Of a stretch of DNA of 41,624 nucleotides, positions 1 to 8,662 are shown one piece after another. This DNA is from Pseudomonadota bacterium (GTDB lineage: Bacteria > Desulfobacterota > Binatia > Binatales > Binataceae), in assembly GCA_021323675.1 (NCBI GenBank), contig JAJPKP010000030.1, forward strand, positions 1-41,624, given 5' to 3'. The position numbers and the translations under genes were made by a program. The first letter of the stretch is position 1; the number at the start of each line of letters is the position of its first letter. The notes beneath the pieces were generated by a model that worked only from the letters and a program-made list of their open reading frames with translations, was not told where the DNA came from and ran no database searches.

Positions 1-1518
1 GATTTCAGTCCCCTCCTCATCGGGGAATCTTCTGATCGGCTGCGCGATGGAATCGGCGGAGCTCGGCCTCGAGCTATTTCAGTCCCCTCCTCATCGGGGA
101 ATCTTCTGATCGCGCGTCGAATTGACTTGCATTTGGACCGCTACCATTCAATTTCAGTCCCCTCCTCATCGGGGAATCTTCTGATCGACTGGAAAACCTT
201 TACCGCGATCGATCCCGATTCGATCGCATTTCAGTCCCCTCCTCATCGGGGAATCTTCTGATCGTCGTTGCAAGGGCGGCAAGGGCGGCGGGCGGCTAGT
301 TGATTTCAGTCCCCTCCTCATCGGGGAATCTTCTGATCGGACCCGCGCCCTTCGACGCGAAACGTCGGACTCCCAGTATTTCAGTCCCCTCCTCATCGGG
401 GAATCTTCTGATCGGCATCAGGACGCGATCGTCAAGGCGCTAATAGACGATTTCAGTCCCCTCCTCATCGGGGAATCTTCTGATCGGCGGTTCTGGGCTG
501 GTTCGGTCGCGGCTACTGGCATTTCAGTCCCCTCCTCATCGGGGAATCTTCTGATCGGCGAGCGATGCCATCACGTATGGACCGGGCGGACCGATTTCAG
601 TCCCCTCCTCATCGGGGAATCTTCTGATCGTGAAATTCTTGCTCTAGAATGAAAATTGTCAGGTCATTTCAGTCCCCTCCTCATCGGGGAATCTTCTGAT
701 CGTTAGCTCGCGCAGTCTTTGCGCTTGCGCATCCTGCGATGATTTCAGTCCCCTCCTCATCGGGGAATCTTCTGATCGGGGTCGTCCACCTAAACGAATT
801 AGGACGCTCGACCCATTTCAGTCCCCTCCTCATCGGGGAATCTTCTGATCGTGAAAACGATCATACACAACAAACTCTTGAAGGCTAATTTCAGTCCCCT
901 CCTCATCGGGGAATCTTCTGATCGTTCACCGCTCCTGGTATTCCGCGGCGCTCGCGCGTCCAATTTCAGTCCCCTCCTCATCGGGGAATCTTCTGATCGC
1001 GTGCCAGGCGAGATAACAAACAGTCGTGCAAAACTCGTATTTCAGTCCCCTCCTCATCGGGGAATCTTCTGATCGCGTACCGCGCGCGCCGCACAGGCGC
1101 GAAACACGATGATTTCAGTCCCCTCCTCATCGGGGAATCTTCTGATCGGTTGTGGTCTGGAGCGTCATCGGCGTCTACGTCCTGTGATTTCAGTCCCCTC
1201 CTCATCGGGGAATCTTCTGATCGAGGAGGGGCGCCTGACTTTCCTGATCAGTTTCCGGTTGATTTCAGTCCCCTCCTCATCGGGGAATCTTCTGATCGGC
1301 GCCAGAGCTTGCGCACCGCGCGCTTCTCGATCTGCATTTCAGTCCCCTCCTCATCGGGGAATCTTCTGATCGGGGACAGCGTTTTTGGATCTCATGATGC
1401 GCACTGGCATTTCAGCCCCCTCCTCATCGGGGAATCTTCTGATCGCCGAGCTCAAGCGCGACAGGATCGGGCGACCATAGGATTTCAGTCCCCTCCTCAT
1501 CGGGGAATCTTCTGATCG
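1..1518 (-). CRISPR. CRISPR array, 21 repeats of 37 nt, 20 complete spacers (continues beyond left edge)
   Basis: A 37-nt repeat recurs 21 times, first copy at 2-38 and last at 1482-1518, with spacers of 34-40 nt. All copies look identical except the one at 1409-1445, which has a T-to-C change at its eighth base. On the minus strand the repeat contains a 5-bp hairpin (TCCCC, eight-base loop, GGGGA) and ends in ACTGAAAT, which resembles the usual 3' repeat end and predicts that 8-nt crRNA handle. This, the cas genes on the same strand, and a gene-free leader on the high-coordinate side all argue for minus-strand transcription. The array starts at the window edge, so older spacers are probably cut off. 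Confidence 0.98.
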
Positions 1519-1619
1519 GGCTGCGAAAGTCCAGAAAAAACGCGTACTTGAAGCATCCGCCAGTTGAACGTTTTTCGCAACGCCCGCGTTTGCACCGAAC
1601 CCGGCTTCATTTGCGAAAA
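1519..1619 (-). promoter_or_regulatory. CRISPR leader
   Basis: This is the non-coding stretch between the cas4 stop codon and the leader-proximal repeat. It is somewhat AT-richer than cas4 and holds runs such as CGTTTTTTCTGG near the first repeat when read on the minus strand. No convincing promoter is visible; a TTGCGA with a poor GATGCT 17 bp downstream is the best candidate. The role as leader is inferred from position and array orientation. Confidence 0.6.
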
Positions 1620-2222
1620 TCACCATATATCCGCGCAATAGTTACGGAATTCGCACGCGGTACATCGCGCCATCGCCTCGGTCGGCTCGGGCATCTCTTC
1701 CCGCTCGATCGCTCTTCGTATTGAGCTCAAGGCAACTTCGGCCTGTCCGCGTTCCTTGTCGCCGACCGGCACGGCTACGAGCTGTCGTGCCGGGACCAGA
1801 TAAACGAATCCCATCGGTACCGGCCGTTTGAAGCTATCCTCTACGAGCATCGCATAGGCCGCGAGCTGGATACGATGGTTATGCCGGACCCCGCCTTCGG
1901 TATCCTTGAAATCCACGGGATAGCAGGCGTCCTCGGCCACGATGAGAAGGTCGAGCTTGCCGGCGAGGCCCAGGCGAGGCGAATGCAGCCATACTCCAAA
2001 GCGTCGTTCGCCGCGCTCGAGGCCGTAGCGGCGGAAGCCGCGCCGCCTTTCCATCGCCTGAACGGCGGCCTCCACGTTCCTCCCGCGTTCCATCTTGTAA
2101 GTCCGCGCGATCTCTACCGGCATCACGTGATGGTAGAAGGGGATTCGGGGGCAGTAGGACCACTGCTTGAGATCGGTGACGGTAAGCTCGATGCGGCGCG
2201 AGGTATGAAGGTGGGGATTCAC
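1620..2222 (-). CDS. cas4: Cas4 adaptation exonuclease
   Basis: Cas4 is a RecB-like PD-(D/E)XK nuclease with an Fe-S cluster. It helps Cas1-Cas2 trim prespacers and choose those with a proper PAM. The 200-residue protein has the expected nuclease residues: GKLDLL (Asp91), VDFKD (Asp104, Lys106) and a QxxxY motif (Gln119, Tyr123). Four cysteines that would hold the cluster are Cys24 (in YCPR) and Cys187, Cys190 and Cys196 near the C terminus. The length is usual for the family. The start overlaps the cas2 stop as ATGA, so the two are translationally coupled. The gene is GC-rich like the host chromosome, unlike the effector genes upstream. It is the last gene before the leader and array. Confidence 0.95.
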   Translation of the reverse strand: MNPHLHTSRRIELTVTDLKQWSYCPRIPFYHHVMPVEIARTYKMERGRNVEAAVQAMERRRGFRRYGLERGERRFGVWLHSPRLGLAGKLDLLIVAEDACYPVDFKDTEGGVRHNHRIQLAAYAMLVEDSFKRPVPMGFVYLVPARQLVAVPVGDKERGQAEVALSSIRRAIEREEMPEPTEAMARCTACEFRNYCADIW

Positions 2223-2491
2223 TGGGGGTTGATGACGCGGACGATCTCGCGCCTTGCGGCGACGTCTTTTTCACACACGGGAAGCATCAGGATTTTTCCC
2301 TCGTTGCCGCCGAGCGTATCGTCGAGCCGCGCGAACATCTCTTTGCGCCGGGTCGCATCGAGGGGGCCGCTGAAGACGCTGTATTGGATATGGTCGAGGC
2401 CGTAGTCCTTGCAGACATTCGCGATTCTGAGCCGAATCTTATCGTCAGTGATATCGTAGACGATGAACGTCAGGAGGTCCTGTCCACGCAT
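2219..2491 (-). CDS. cas2: Cas2 adaptation protein
   Basis: Cas2 is the small ferredoxin-fold dimer that bridges two Cas1 dimers in the integration complex. The ATG at 2491 gives 90 residues beginning MRGQDLLTFIVYDI, where FIVYDI is the usual first strand with its conserved Asp. DYGLDHIQYSVFSGPL follows in the expected place. The frame is open further upstream, but that extension does not look like Cas2, so I reject it. The start lies 35 bp after the end of the Cas5-group RAMP gene, and the stop overlaps cas4. Its partner cas1 is about 7 kb away, on the other side of the III-C genes, which is unusual. Confidence 0.93.
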   Translation of the reverse strand: MRGQDLLTFIVYDITDDKIRLRIANVCKDYGLDHIQYSVFSGPLDATRRKEMFARLDDTLGGNEGKILMLPVCEKDVAARREIVRVINPQ

Positions 2492-2526
2492 GGTTAGTGT
2501 CCAGCCGGCCGCAAGTACCAAAGACG

Positions 2527-3432
2527 CTAAGGAGCTATCATTTCTCCCGTTTTGAGGCGCCAATAGCCTGAGCGTGTAATCTCCCACTGCGGTATAGAGT
2601 CGCGAGCGGTCGTCGATCCTGGTGCCCACATGGGCCTATCATCAAATGCGTTTGGACCACTGTCACCAGTCGAATCCCACCCTACGAGACGCTCCAGGTT
2701 GCCGGCTATCTTCGGACCTCCGTCATGCTGGAATGCATGCGCCAAAATCGTATGCGATCGGACGCATGGTGTGTCGGTGTAGAGATTTGCATGTGCACCG
2801 AAAACGTCATATGCGTAAGTCCACCCGGTCCTATGTATGCGACCCAATCCGTACCGCGTATCACCGCCGAGCGACAGGCTAGTGATCTTCGAAATTTCAT
2901 CGGCAATTTTGTCATCATCGCGAAAAAATGCGTAGCCGACGAGTCCCACTCTTCTTGTTTCCCCGCTATCTTCCATTCTCCAGTGCATGCTAATGCACTC
3001 GGTTTCGCGCAACGTTGCGTCAGCGACGCTGTGAGAACTCGCTTCGATAGCGGTACCAGGCCGGGTTTCGACGAGTCGGTGTCTGAAAGCTCGCGCAGAT
3101 AGAACCGTTTTCTGAGGTGTGCCGTTGCCTTCCCTGTACCAACTTGGACCCTTTTCGGGTTCGAAAATCGGCAACCAGGTCAACCACTGACCTCCCAAAT
3201 GCTCCGCCGGAAAAAGGTACGTAAAGCGAGTCTTCTCGCCGATTTGTCTCCCTGTGTTGTCGTAATCAGGGAAATTGCGACTCCTATCTCTCGCCAAGTG
3301 CGCGGTGATTGCCGCCCAAATCGCCCGTGCCGGGACGTAGAGTCGACAGCGGTTGAGGGTTCCGGCGGGTGGCATGCCGATGAAAAGCGGCGCGTCGAGC
3401 TGCCAGACCCACCGATGCAGCAACCAGTTCAC
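2527..3432 (-). CDS. Cas5-group RAMP of the type III-C complex (Cmr3/Csx10-like)
   Basis: This is the last gene of the type III module. A RAMP signature is visible: an N-terminal strand with a tract APLFIGMPPAGTLNR, then VPARAIWAAITAHLARD, FTYLFPAEHLGG and WLPIF, and a glycine-rich loop LGGDTRYGLGRIHRTGW near residues 188-204. One Cas5-like subunit is expected to cap the crRNA 5' handle in type III complexes, and this is the only unassigned candidate in the module. I therefore call it Cmr3-like, but Csx10 or a divergent Cas7-type RAMP cannot be excluded. The GTG start overlaps the cmr5 stop (GTGA), showing tight coupling. Confidence 0.75.
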   Translation of the reverse strand: MNWLLHRWVWQLDAPLFIGMPPAGTLNRCRLYVPARAIWAAITAHLARDRSRNFPDYDNTGRQIGEKTRFTYLFPAEHLGGQWLTWLPIFEPEKGPSWYREGNGTPQKTVLSARAFRHRLVETRPGTAIEASSHSVADATLRETECISMHWRMEDSGETRRVGLVGYAFFRDDDKIADEISKITSLSLGGDTRYGLGRIHRTGWTYAYDVFGAHANLYTDTPCVRSHTILAHAFQHDGGPKIAGNLERLVGWDSTGDSGPNAFDDRPMWAPGSTTARDSIPQWEITRSGYWRLKTGEMIAP

Positions 3433-3785
3433 TTGCCGCCTCCGGCCGCGCGGCGGGCTTTGACGTGGTAGCGGCCGTAGATAATCGACTGTCGGAGAAG
3501 GTCTTGTGCGAAGAGCAGCCGATCGAGGTCTTCTGCGAGTTTCTGGAGAGCATTGAAAGGGTCCCCGTTGCCCAGAAGCTGGGCACCGCTCGGGGTTCCG
3601 CGCAGGAAGTCAGAAAATAAATTTAGGAGAGCGGTTTCCCCGCGTGCCTTTACGAAGAGGAAGGCGGCATAGACACCCTTCTCCTCGAGCACGACGAGTG
3701 TGTCGGTAAGAATTTTCTCCTGGATACCGTTGGCAGCTAATTGCCTGCCGAACTCGGCGCAAGCGAAATCGAGATTCTCCATCAC
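3429..3785 (-). CDS. cmr5: Cmr5 small subunit (Cas11)
   Basis: Cmr5 forms the inner helical filament of Cmr-type complexes and lies along the target RNA. The protein is short (about 117 residues) and looks almost entirely helical. It ends with the characteristic tail SIIYGRYHVKARRAAGG, comparable to the YxRYHxKA end of Cmr5 proteins. The frame opens with GTG at 3785, overlapping the cmr4 stop. ATG at 3782 is the next codon and is equally plausible. It lies between cmr4 and the Cas5-group gene, as expected for a small subunit. Family assignment is strong from size, tail motif and position. Confidence 0.88.
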   Translation of the reverse strand: MMENLDFACAEFGRQLAANGIQEKILTDTLVVLEEKGVYAAFLFVKARGETALLNLFSDFLRGTPSGAQLLGNGDPFNALQKLAEDLDRLLFAQDLLRQSIIYGRYHVKARRAAGGGK

Positions 3786-4756
3786 GACGCCCCCTTCGCG
3801 GTGGTTCCGGCGGACTCTGCCCCTGTACTACTTGCGCCGAGAACTCGCAGTCGCCCCATCCCGCGCGTGCTCATCCCGCCGATTCCGAGGTGTTCGAGGT
3901 ACGGATGCGCGGTGGCAACGATCTCGTAAACGTCGGTGGGCGTCGTTACGGCGGTCACGGTTTCGGCGCCGACTTTGAAATGCGACGGATTCCTACAGGT
4001 AACATCCCAGGTCAGGACAGTTGTTCGGGGCAAGGCCTCGTAAGTGAAGAGCGCGCCCTCCTCAGCAGCCCCGGTCTGGGGGTCGATCGCGACTGAAGTG
4101 CGAACCTCCAGATTGGTATTCACAACGTGGGAGAAAAGCTTGTCTGAGACTACGGCAAAGCGTTCGCGCACGTAGTCGGGGAGATTATGGTTCTGCAAAA
4201 TAGGCATCAGGTTCCCGATATTATCGAGCGCATCGAAGGATTTCACCGGCAACAGGATCCAGCCGAGATTAAGATGTTGACTAGAGCCCGCTCGATAGAC
4301 GGCGTTGTCTTTCACTCCGTCAATTTCATGCTTGAGGGCGCGTATCGCCATCGGACACGTGATCCAGACCGGGCCTTCTCGCGAGGCTACCGGAAAGAGC
4401 AGAACGTGTGCGTCACTGAAAGCCGCAAGACCGGCGAATCCGCCCGCGTTTCCGCGAGCAAAGCCGAACACCACGCAGATTGGACAACTGGGTTTCCCGC
4501 AGTGGCCGATGGAGCCACCGCGTCCAGTCTGCCCCAGGCCGGCGCAATTTGGAAATCTACCCTTCGCCATCGCTGCGTAAGTCCGGGAAACGCCCGCTAG
4601 GCTTGACCCGGGAATCTTCGGCACACGGGTAACGGGATCACGAACGATCGCGTTGTCCACCCTGCCGAGACCGGTGGCGCCCGTGCCGACGTGAATGGGA
4701 TCGATAGCCATTCCCAAGTTGGTTTTGGGTTGATAGCTCTGGTGATTATCGTTCAT
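3782..4756 (-). CDS. cmr4: Cmr4 backbone subunit and target RNA nuclease (Cas7)
   Basis: Cmr4 subunits form the helical backbone on the crRNA and cut bound target RNA at 6-nt intervals. The family pattern is clear: DPIHVGTG near residue 20, then GRVDNAIVRDPVT, VPKIPGSSLAG, a Cys-rich CPICVVFGFA, a SDAHVLLFPVAS strand and EVRTSVAIDPQTGAA. Asp34 in GRVDNAIV lies where the catalytic Asp of Cmr4 is expected, so target RNA cleavage is probably intact. I use the ATG at 4756, which has GAGGGAG upstream and overlaps the csx11 end by 11 bp. A TTG two codons earlier is less likely. Confidence 0.94.
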   Translation of the reverse strand: MNDNHQSYQPKTNLGMAIDPIHVGTGATGLGRVDNAIVRDPVTRVPKIPGSSLAGVSRTYAAMAKGRFPNCAGLGQTGRGGSIGHCGKPSCPICVVFGFARGNAGGFAGLAAFSDAHVLLFPVASREGPVWITCPMAIRALKHEIDGVKDNAVYRAGSSQHLNLGWILLPVKSFDALDNIGNLMPILQNHNLPDYVRERFAVVSDKLFSHVVNTNLEVRTSVAIDPQTGAAEEGALFTYEALPRTTVLTWDVTCRNPSHFKVGAETVTAVTTPTDVYEIVATAHPYLEHLGIGGMSTRGMGRLRVLGASSTGAESAGTTAKGAS

Positions 4757-7745
4757 TGCCAATCTCCCTCAAGCCCATTTTGAGGACAGACAGGTGCCAC
4801 TGCAGGGTTTGTTCGAACACTCCGTCAGCCGCCGCTTCAACCAGTGTATCGAGAGCAGCGCCGCTGATTTCCAAGGTGTCCTTGAAAACCGCACGGGCGA
4901 GGCCGATCCAAGCCTGTTTACCGCCCACGATCCAATCCCCAGCTGGGTTCCGCCATGTCGTCTGCCGCTCCGCGAGAATCGTCCAGGCTTCTCGAAGGGC
5001 GCTCGCAGAGGGCGCCACGCGCTCCAGAAGGCGCCAAGTCTCCCGAACCCGGCGCCATTCAGACAAGTGTCGTGCTTCAATCTTATCGAATCGTTTCGCT
5101 GCGGAGTCGAGAAAGACCGCTGCGATGCGAGCGGGCCCTAAACGAACACCGTCCCCGAGTCTAAGGTCGGAGGCGTGACGGTAGACCCGACCATCTGGAT
5201 GCTGAAAGTCGTTCGGAAAGCGGACCGGGCCTTCCTCAACGGCAAAATAGGGGTAGAAAACGTCTTTCCTCCCGTCTGGCAGCCTCAGAGGGATCATCCG
5301 CATCTCGCGCCCACCATCCGGCCGCTGAAAACCTATTCCCAGAACGCCGTCGCGCAGATTTCGCTCGACCACGCGCCATGATTCAGGGTCAGACGATTCG
5401 GAGAACTGATCTTCGATTCGGCGCGCGGTTTCGATCACGGACTGAAATGGCACCTTCTGTGGAAAGCCGACAATGCCTACCCGTAAAGGGAGCCTGTCGC
5501 AGACGCGGGCGAACTCTCGCCGCCATGCCTCGACCGCAAGATCGACACAAGGTGAGGCGGCTTCCAAGGGAACCAACACGCGGAATCGGGCAGGGTTCAC
5601 TTCAAGCGGAATGACGGGATGATAGGTGCCAAGCGGGCCAACGTCGTCGGAAACGCCAATCACCTTCAGGTCTTTTTGCTCGAGACCGTCCTCCTCCGCA
5701 GTAACACCCAATTCAGCGTTGCAGAGGGTCTTTTCTGATCCCCCGGCGGGGAGTAGCCGGGCTAAGTTGCAACAAGTGACGAAGGATCTTTTCTCATGAA
5801 GGTAGAGCAGGCTTATTGGCCCTTCGCCCCAGCGGCCGTCGTAGACCTGTCGATCTTTCCAAAGCAAGTCGGCCGCTGCTTCGGGCGGGCTAAGAATTAG
5901 ACGGCGGGTGCGCCAACGATTAGCACTCCGAGCGGCGATTCCGCGGAACTTCCGCATGAGCTCGTCGAAAAACTCCTCTGCTTGACGCCAGAAGCGGTAG
6001 ATGCGGCCTGGGGAGGGAAGCTTGCGAAAGAGTTGGTGAACGATCCATCGCGCTCGCTGCTCGTCGTTCAGTTCGCCCCAAGTTGGACTGTCGGACCTAT
6101 CCTCAACGACCTTGTCGAAGAACGTAATCCAGTTCTGCTCACTCGTGTAGCCCTCCTGCAAACTCGCTAGAACCGGGTCGTCACGGTTAAAGGCAGTCAG
6201 CGTCGATTTGACATAGGTAATCAAACTTTCAAAAGGTGCACTAGGGTCAATTGGATTGGCAACCTTTCGCAGCAAGGGATTCGAAGCACGCCACGCGGCG
6301 ATACTCTGTGTACGGAGTGAATCAACCTGGTAGCCCTCAAGCCAAGGTTCGATGTCCAGGCTCAACGTCAGCATCGCGATCCGGTCGGTCGAATCGGCTA
6401 CCTCGCCTAACCAAATGGTATCCGGACCGAGTTCACTTCTAAGCCAGGCGTCGAGCCGGTTACGTCTGCGGTCCGCGCACGTCGCACACGGTGCTTGTTT
6501 GTTTTTGCGGCTAACACTTTGCCGCACGAGGCAAACCGGGCATACGTGATTGTCGCCAGTTTCCTGCGGAATTTCCCAAGACCGATGAACAGGGACGGCG
6601 AGGATGTCACGGGTCTTGCTCGTCTCCTTCACGATCGGGACGAGTGATCGGGTCGAGTGGCTGATACGGATGTGTGGTGGAGTCTCAAGCTTCAGGCTGT
6701 GCGCCAGCTTATCGATGTCGGAAAGCAACCAAGCGGTCCAGCAGTTCCTATCGAGTTCCGAGACGTGACTCTGCATATCGAAGCGTTCGCCCGGGAAGGA
6801 GAAGACCAGTGTCGAGCTGTCCCTGTAAAGAAGCGAGCCGAGAGGGACGTCAACCTCCACCAGCCGAATTACGCATTGGAAGAAGTCATCGATCGCTTCG
6901 CGTGCACCGAGCCAATCTCCCATCCGCACGCTCCGGGCTTCGTAATGGTCGGCGCCGATGCCGACCGTGAGCAAGCGCCATCGCGTGTTCTGTTTGATCT
7001 GATTGCATCGCCAAGGAAACTTGTCACTTTCCAGAATCGCTCCCGCCAGCGCGCTCTTGAAAAGTGCCGCGGTTACGTACGACTGATCCCAAAGGGTGAC
7101 GTCGTTGTTGGGGAGCCGCGTTTCGGCGAGAGTCGAGGAGAAGGCGTTGCGCAGGAAACTCGCTGGCCCGATTGTGTTATGGCGCCAATCCCACCACGCA
7201 CCTACATTTGCTGCGCCCGCCTCGCCGAGCCTTTTGAGCTCCCCAAGTATTCGTTGACTCTCCTCAGTTAATCTCTTCCAGCCGCGAGACGTGAGCAGAA
7301 CGGGTGGATCGGCCAGTAGGTTGCGTTGTGGATAGCCAAAGGCCGAAGACCCCCACATATGCGTGGCATCCTGCTTTAGGTAGTGCGAGGTGCCCCGCGG
7401 CAGGTTTTTTTCGATCCCGGAAGTGATTCCGTGTGCGGCTTGAAGCAGACCCAGAACGCCTGAATCGCTCTGCTCGTGTTTGGTAATGAACTCCGTTAGC
7501 GGGCTGGGCAATGGAAATTGCGCGGAGAACCTTGTCGTAACCCAAGCTAGAAGATCGTCCCACGGAAACTGGGGGGCCTCGTGTTTATGCCAGTCTTGGT
7601 ACTTATAGCCGGTCTTCTGGCCGGCTTGCTCTCGCAGGAAATCGGGATGCGCCTTGCCGGTCATGTGAAGCCAGCCGACCGCTTCCATGGCGAGTAAAAG
7701 CGAACGACAGTCTCTTAGCCTGTCTAAAGTTGAGCGATCCGTCAT
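4746..7745 (-). CDS. csx11: Csx11, the Cas10 large subunit of subtype III-C
   Basis: This 999-residue protein is the Cas10 equivalent. A Cas10-like segment DVTLWDQSYVTAALFKSAL lies near residues 215-233, followed by a palm-like strand LLYRDSSTLVFSFPGE near 305-320. A zinc finger has Cys402, Cys405, Cys420 and Cys423. A late segment LRVGIVGFPQKVPFQSVIE is typical of Csx11. There is no N-terminal HD nuclease motif and no GGDD; the palm site reads RDSS. This fits subtype III-C, known for an inactive cyclase. DNA cleavage by HD and cyclic oligoadenylate synthesis are therefore both unlikely. ATG at 7745 is preferred, 8 bp after the previous stop; GTG at 7772 is the alternative. Confidence 0.88.
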   Translation of the reverse strand: MTDRSTLDRLRDCRSLLLAMEAVGWLHMTGKAHPDFLREQAGQKTGYKYQDWHKHEAPQFPWDDLLAWVTTRFSAQFPLPSPLTEFITKHEQSDSGVLGLLQAAHGITSGIEKNLPRGTSHYLKQDATHMWGSSAFGYPQRNLLADPPVLLTSRGWKRLTEESQRILGELKRLGEAGAANVGAWWDWRHNTIGPASFLRNAFSSTLAETRLPNNDVTLWDQSYVTAALFKSALAGAILESDKFPWRCNQIKQNTRWRLLTVGIGADHYEARSVRMGDWLGAREAIDDFFQCVIRLVEVDVPLGSLLYRDSSTLVFSFPGERFDMQSHVSELDRNCWTAWLLSDIDKLAHSLKLETPPHIRISHSTRSLVPIVKETSKTRDILAVPVHRSWEIPQETGDNHVCPVCLVRQSVSRKNKQAPCATCADRRRNRLDAWLRSELGPDTIWLGEVADSTDRIAMLTLSLDIEPWLEGYQVDSLRTQSIAAWRASNPLLRKVANPIDPSAPFESLITYVKSTLTAFNRDDPVLASLQEGYTSEQNWITFFDKVVEDRSDSPTWGELNDEQRARWIVHQLFRKLPSPGRIYRFWRQAEEFFDELMRKFRGIAARSANRWRTRRLILSPPEAAADLLWKDRQVYDGRWGEGPISLLYLHEKRSFVTCCNLARLLPAGGSEKTLCNAELGVTAEEDGLEQKDLKVIGVSDDVGPLGTYHPVIPLEVNPARFRVLVPLEAASPCVDLAVEAWRREFARVCDRLPLRVGIVGFPQKVPFQSVIETARRIEDQFSESSDPESWRVVERNLRDGVLGIGFQRPDGGREMRMIPLRLPDGRKDVFYPYFAVEEGPVRFPNDFQHPDGRVYRHASDLRLGDGVRLGPARIAAVFLDSAAKRFDKIEARHLSEWRRVRETWRLLERVAPSASALREAWTILAERQTTWRNPAGDWIVGGKQAWIGLARAVFKDTLEISGAALDTLVEAAADGVFEQTLQWHLSVLKMGLREIGNER

Positions 7746-7753
7746 TGCGCGGC

Positions 7754-8662
7754 CTAGGCCCGGTTGAACCACGTGGCAAACTGTTCCGTGAACTCAGCGA
7801 GCGATCCTTTGGATATCGGTTGTTTGAATCGCTGCTTTGCTTTCCATTGCGTAACTCTGGCCGTGCCCCAACCGGCCATGCGCTTGGCCGAGATTCCATA
7901 GGTCGTGAACAGTGCTTGTGCGGCGTCGAGCAGTCCGTTGATCGCTTCGAAGGGCTTTACGTTGCTCCGCTCGACGGAACCGGGCAGGGGGGCGTACAGC
8001 ATCTTGAATACGCCGGACGCGCCTGCCGGTACGACCTCGTAATAAATGGGTTGGGTGCCGGCTCTGGTCTTGCGACTATGCGGGTTGATGACTTCAAAGC
8101 CAATTCTTGAGAACCACGTGGGATGGAACGCCAGAGCGCCGCGTTGAAAGTCCTTCTTTTCTTCCTTTTCGTTGCCGAACAGGTGGAGAATCCAGGCGGG
8201 GTCTTTCCAGCCGTCAAGCTTGCCACGGTTGCGATGGAGATGTTCGGCCAGTCCCGCACTCATTCGACAAGCCCACCGCAACAGGCCCTTCCAGCTCGCT
8301 TCTGACATGAAGGGCACCCCGAAAACGCGATCCTTGCGGACGGGATTGTCCAGGACATGGAATGGCCGATCGTCTTTTGAGTACCATGGTGTTTCGAGGA
8401 GAAAAGCGATTTCGAACCTGATCCAGGACGGGTCCGGCGGTTCTCCGCCATCTTGGTCGACCTCAAGCCGCGGCGGAAATTTCAGATTTTCCTTTTGGGC
8501 ACACCGGATATAAGACTGGCGCGCCTGGTTTCTCCTATCTTTTCCACCTGTGGACCACACGGTGCAGCCGTCCACGAGGCCCGAAGCGAGGCCGAATGGC
8601 ATCGCGCTGTCCGCTGGACATGCCTCCAACAGGGTCAGATCGGCATAAAGATCGAAGCTCAC
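7754..8662 (-). CDS. Cas7-group RAMP, Cmr6-like subunit of the III-C complex
   Basis: A 302-residue RAMP protein. The core reads NPVRKDRVFGVPFMSEASWKG with LLRWACRM following, near residues 106-135. It then has RGALAFHPTWF, IGFEVINPHSRKTRAGT and a strand ending in YEVVPAGASGVFKMLYAPL. A C-terminal GISAKRMAGWGTARV fits the glycine-rich RAMP loop. The segment resembles Cmr6-type Cas7 proteins that close the 3' end of the backbone, and that is the role I infer from gene order. The GTG start overlaps the cmr1 stop (GTGA). Exact family is less certain than for Cmr1 and Cmr4. Confidence 0.8.
   Translation of the reverse strand: MSFDLYADLTLLEACPADSAMPFGLASGLVDGCTVWSTGGKDRRNQARQSYIRCAQKENLKFPPRLEVDQDGGEPPDPSWIRFEIAFLLETPWYSKDDRPFHVLDNPVRKDRVFGVPFMSEASWKGLLRWACRMSAGLAEHLHRNRGKLDGWKDPAWILHLFGNEKEEKKDFQRGALAFHPTWFSRIGFEVINPHSRKTRAGTQPIYYEVVPAGASGVFKMLYAPLPGSVERSNVKPFEAINGLLDAAQALFTTYGISAKRMAGWGTARVTQWKAKQRFKQPISKGSLAEFTEQFATWFNRA

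Noticed and set aside
1..1518. Plus-strand transcription of the array
   Set aside because: The plus-strand repeat would end in CTTCTGATCG and lack the usual GAAA-type end; cas genes and the leader-like gap support the minus strand.
166..1638. Several open frames through the CRISPR array with a repeated MRRGLK or SPLLIGESSD peptide
   Set aside because: The repeated peptides are translations of the CRISPR repeat itself. No promoter or ribosome-binding site supports them.
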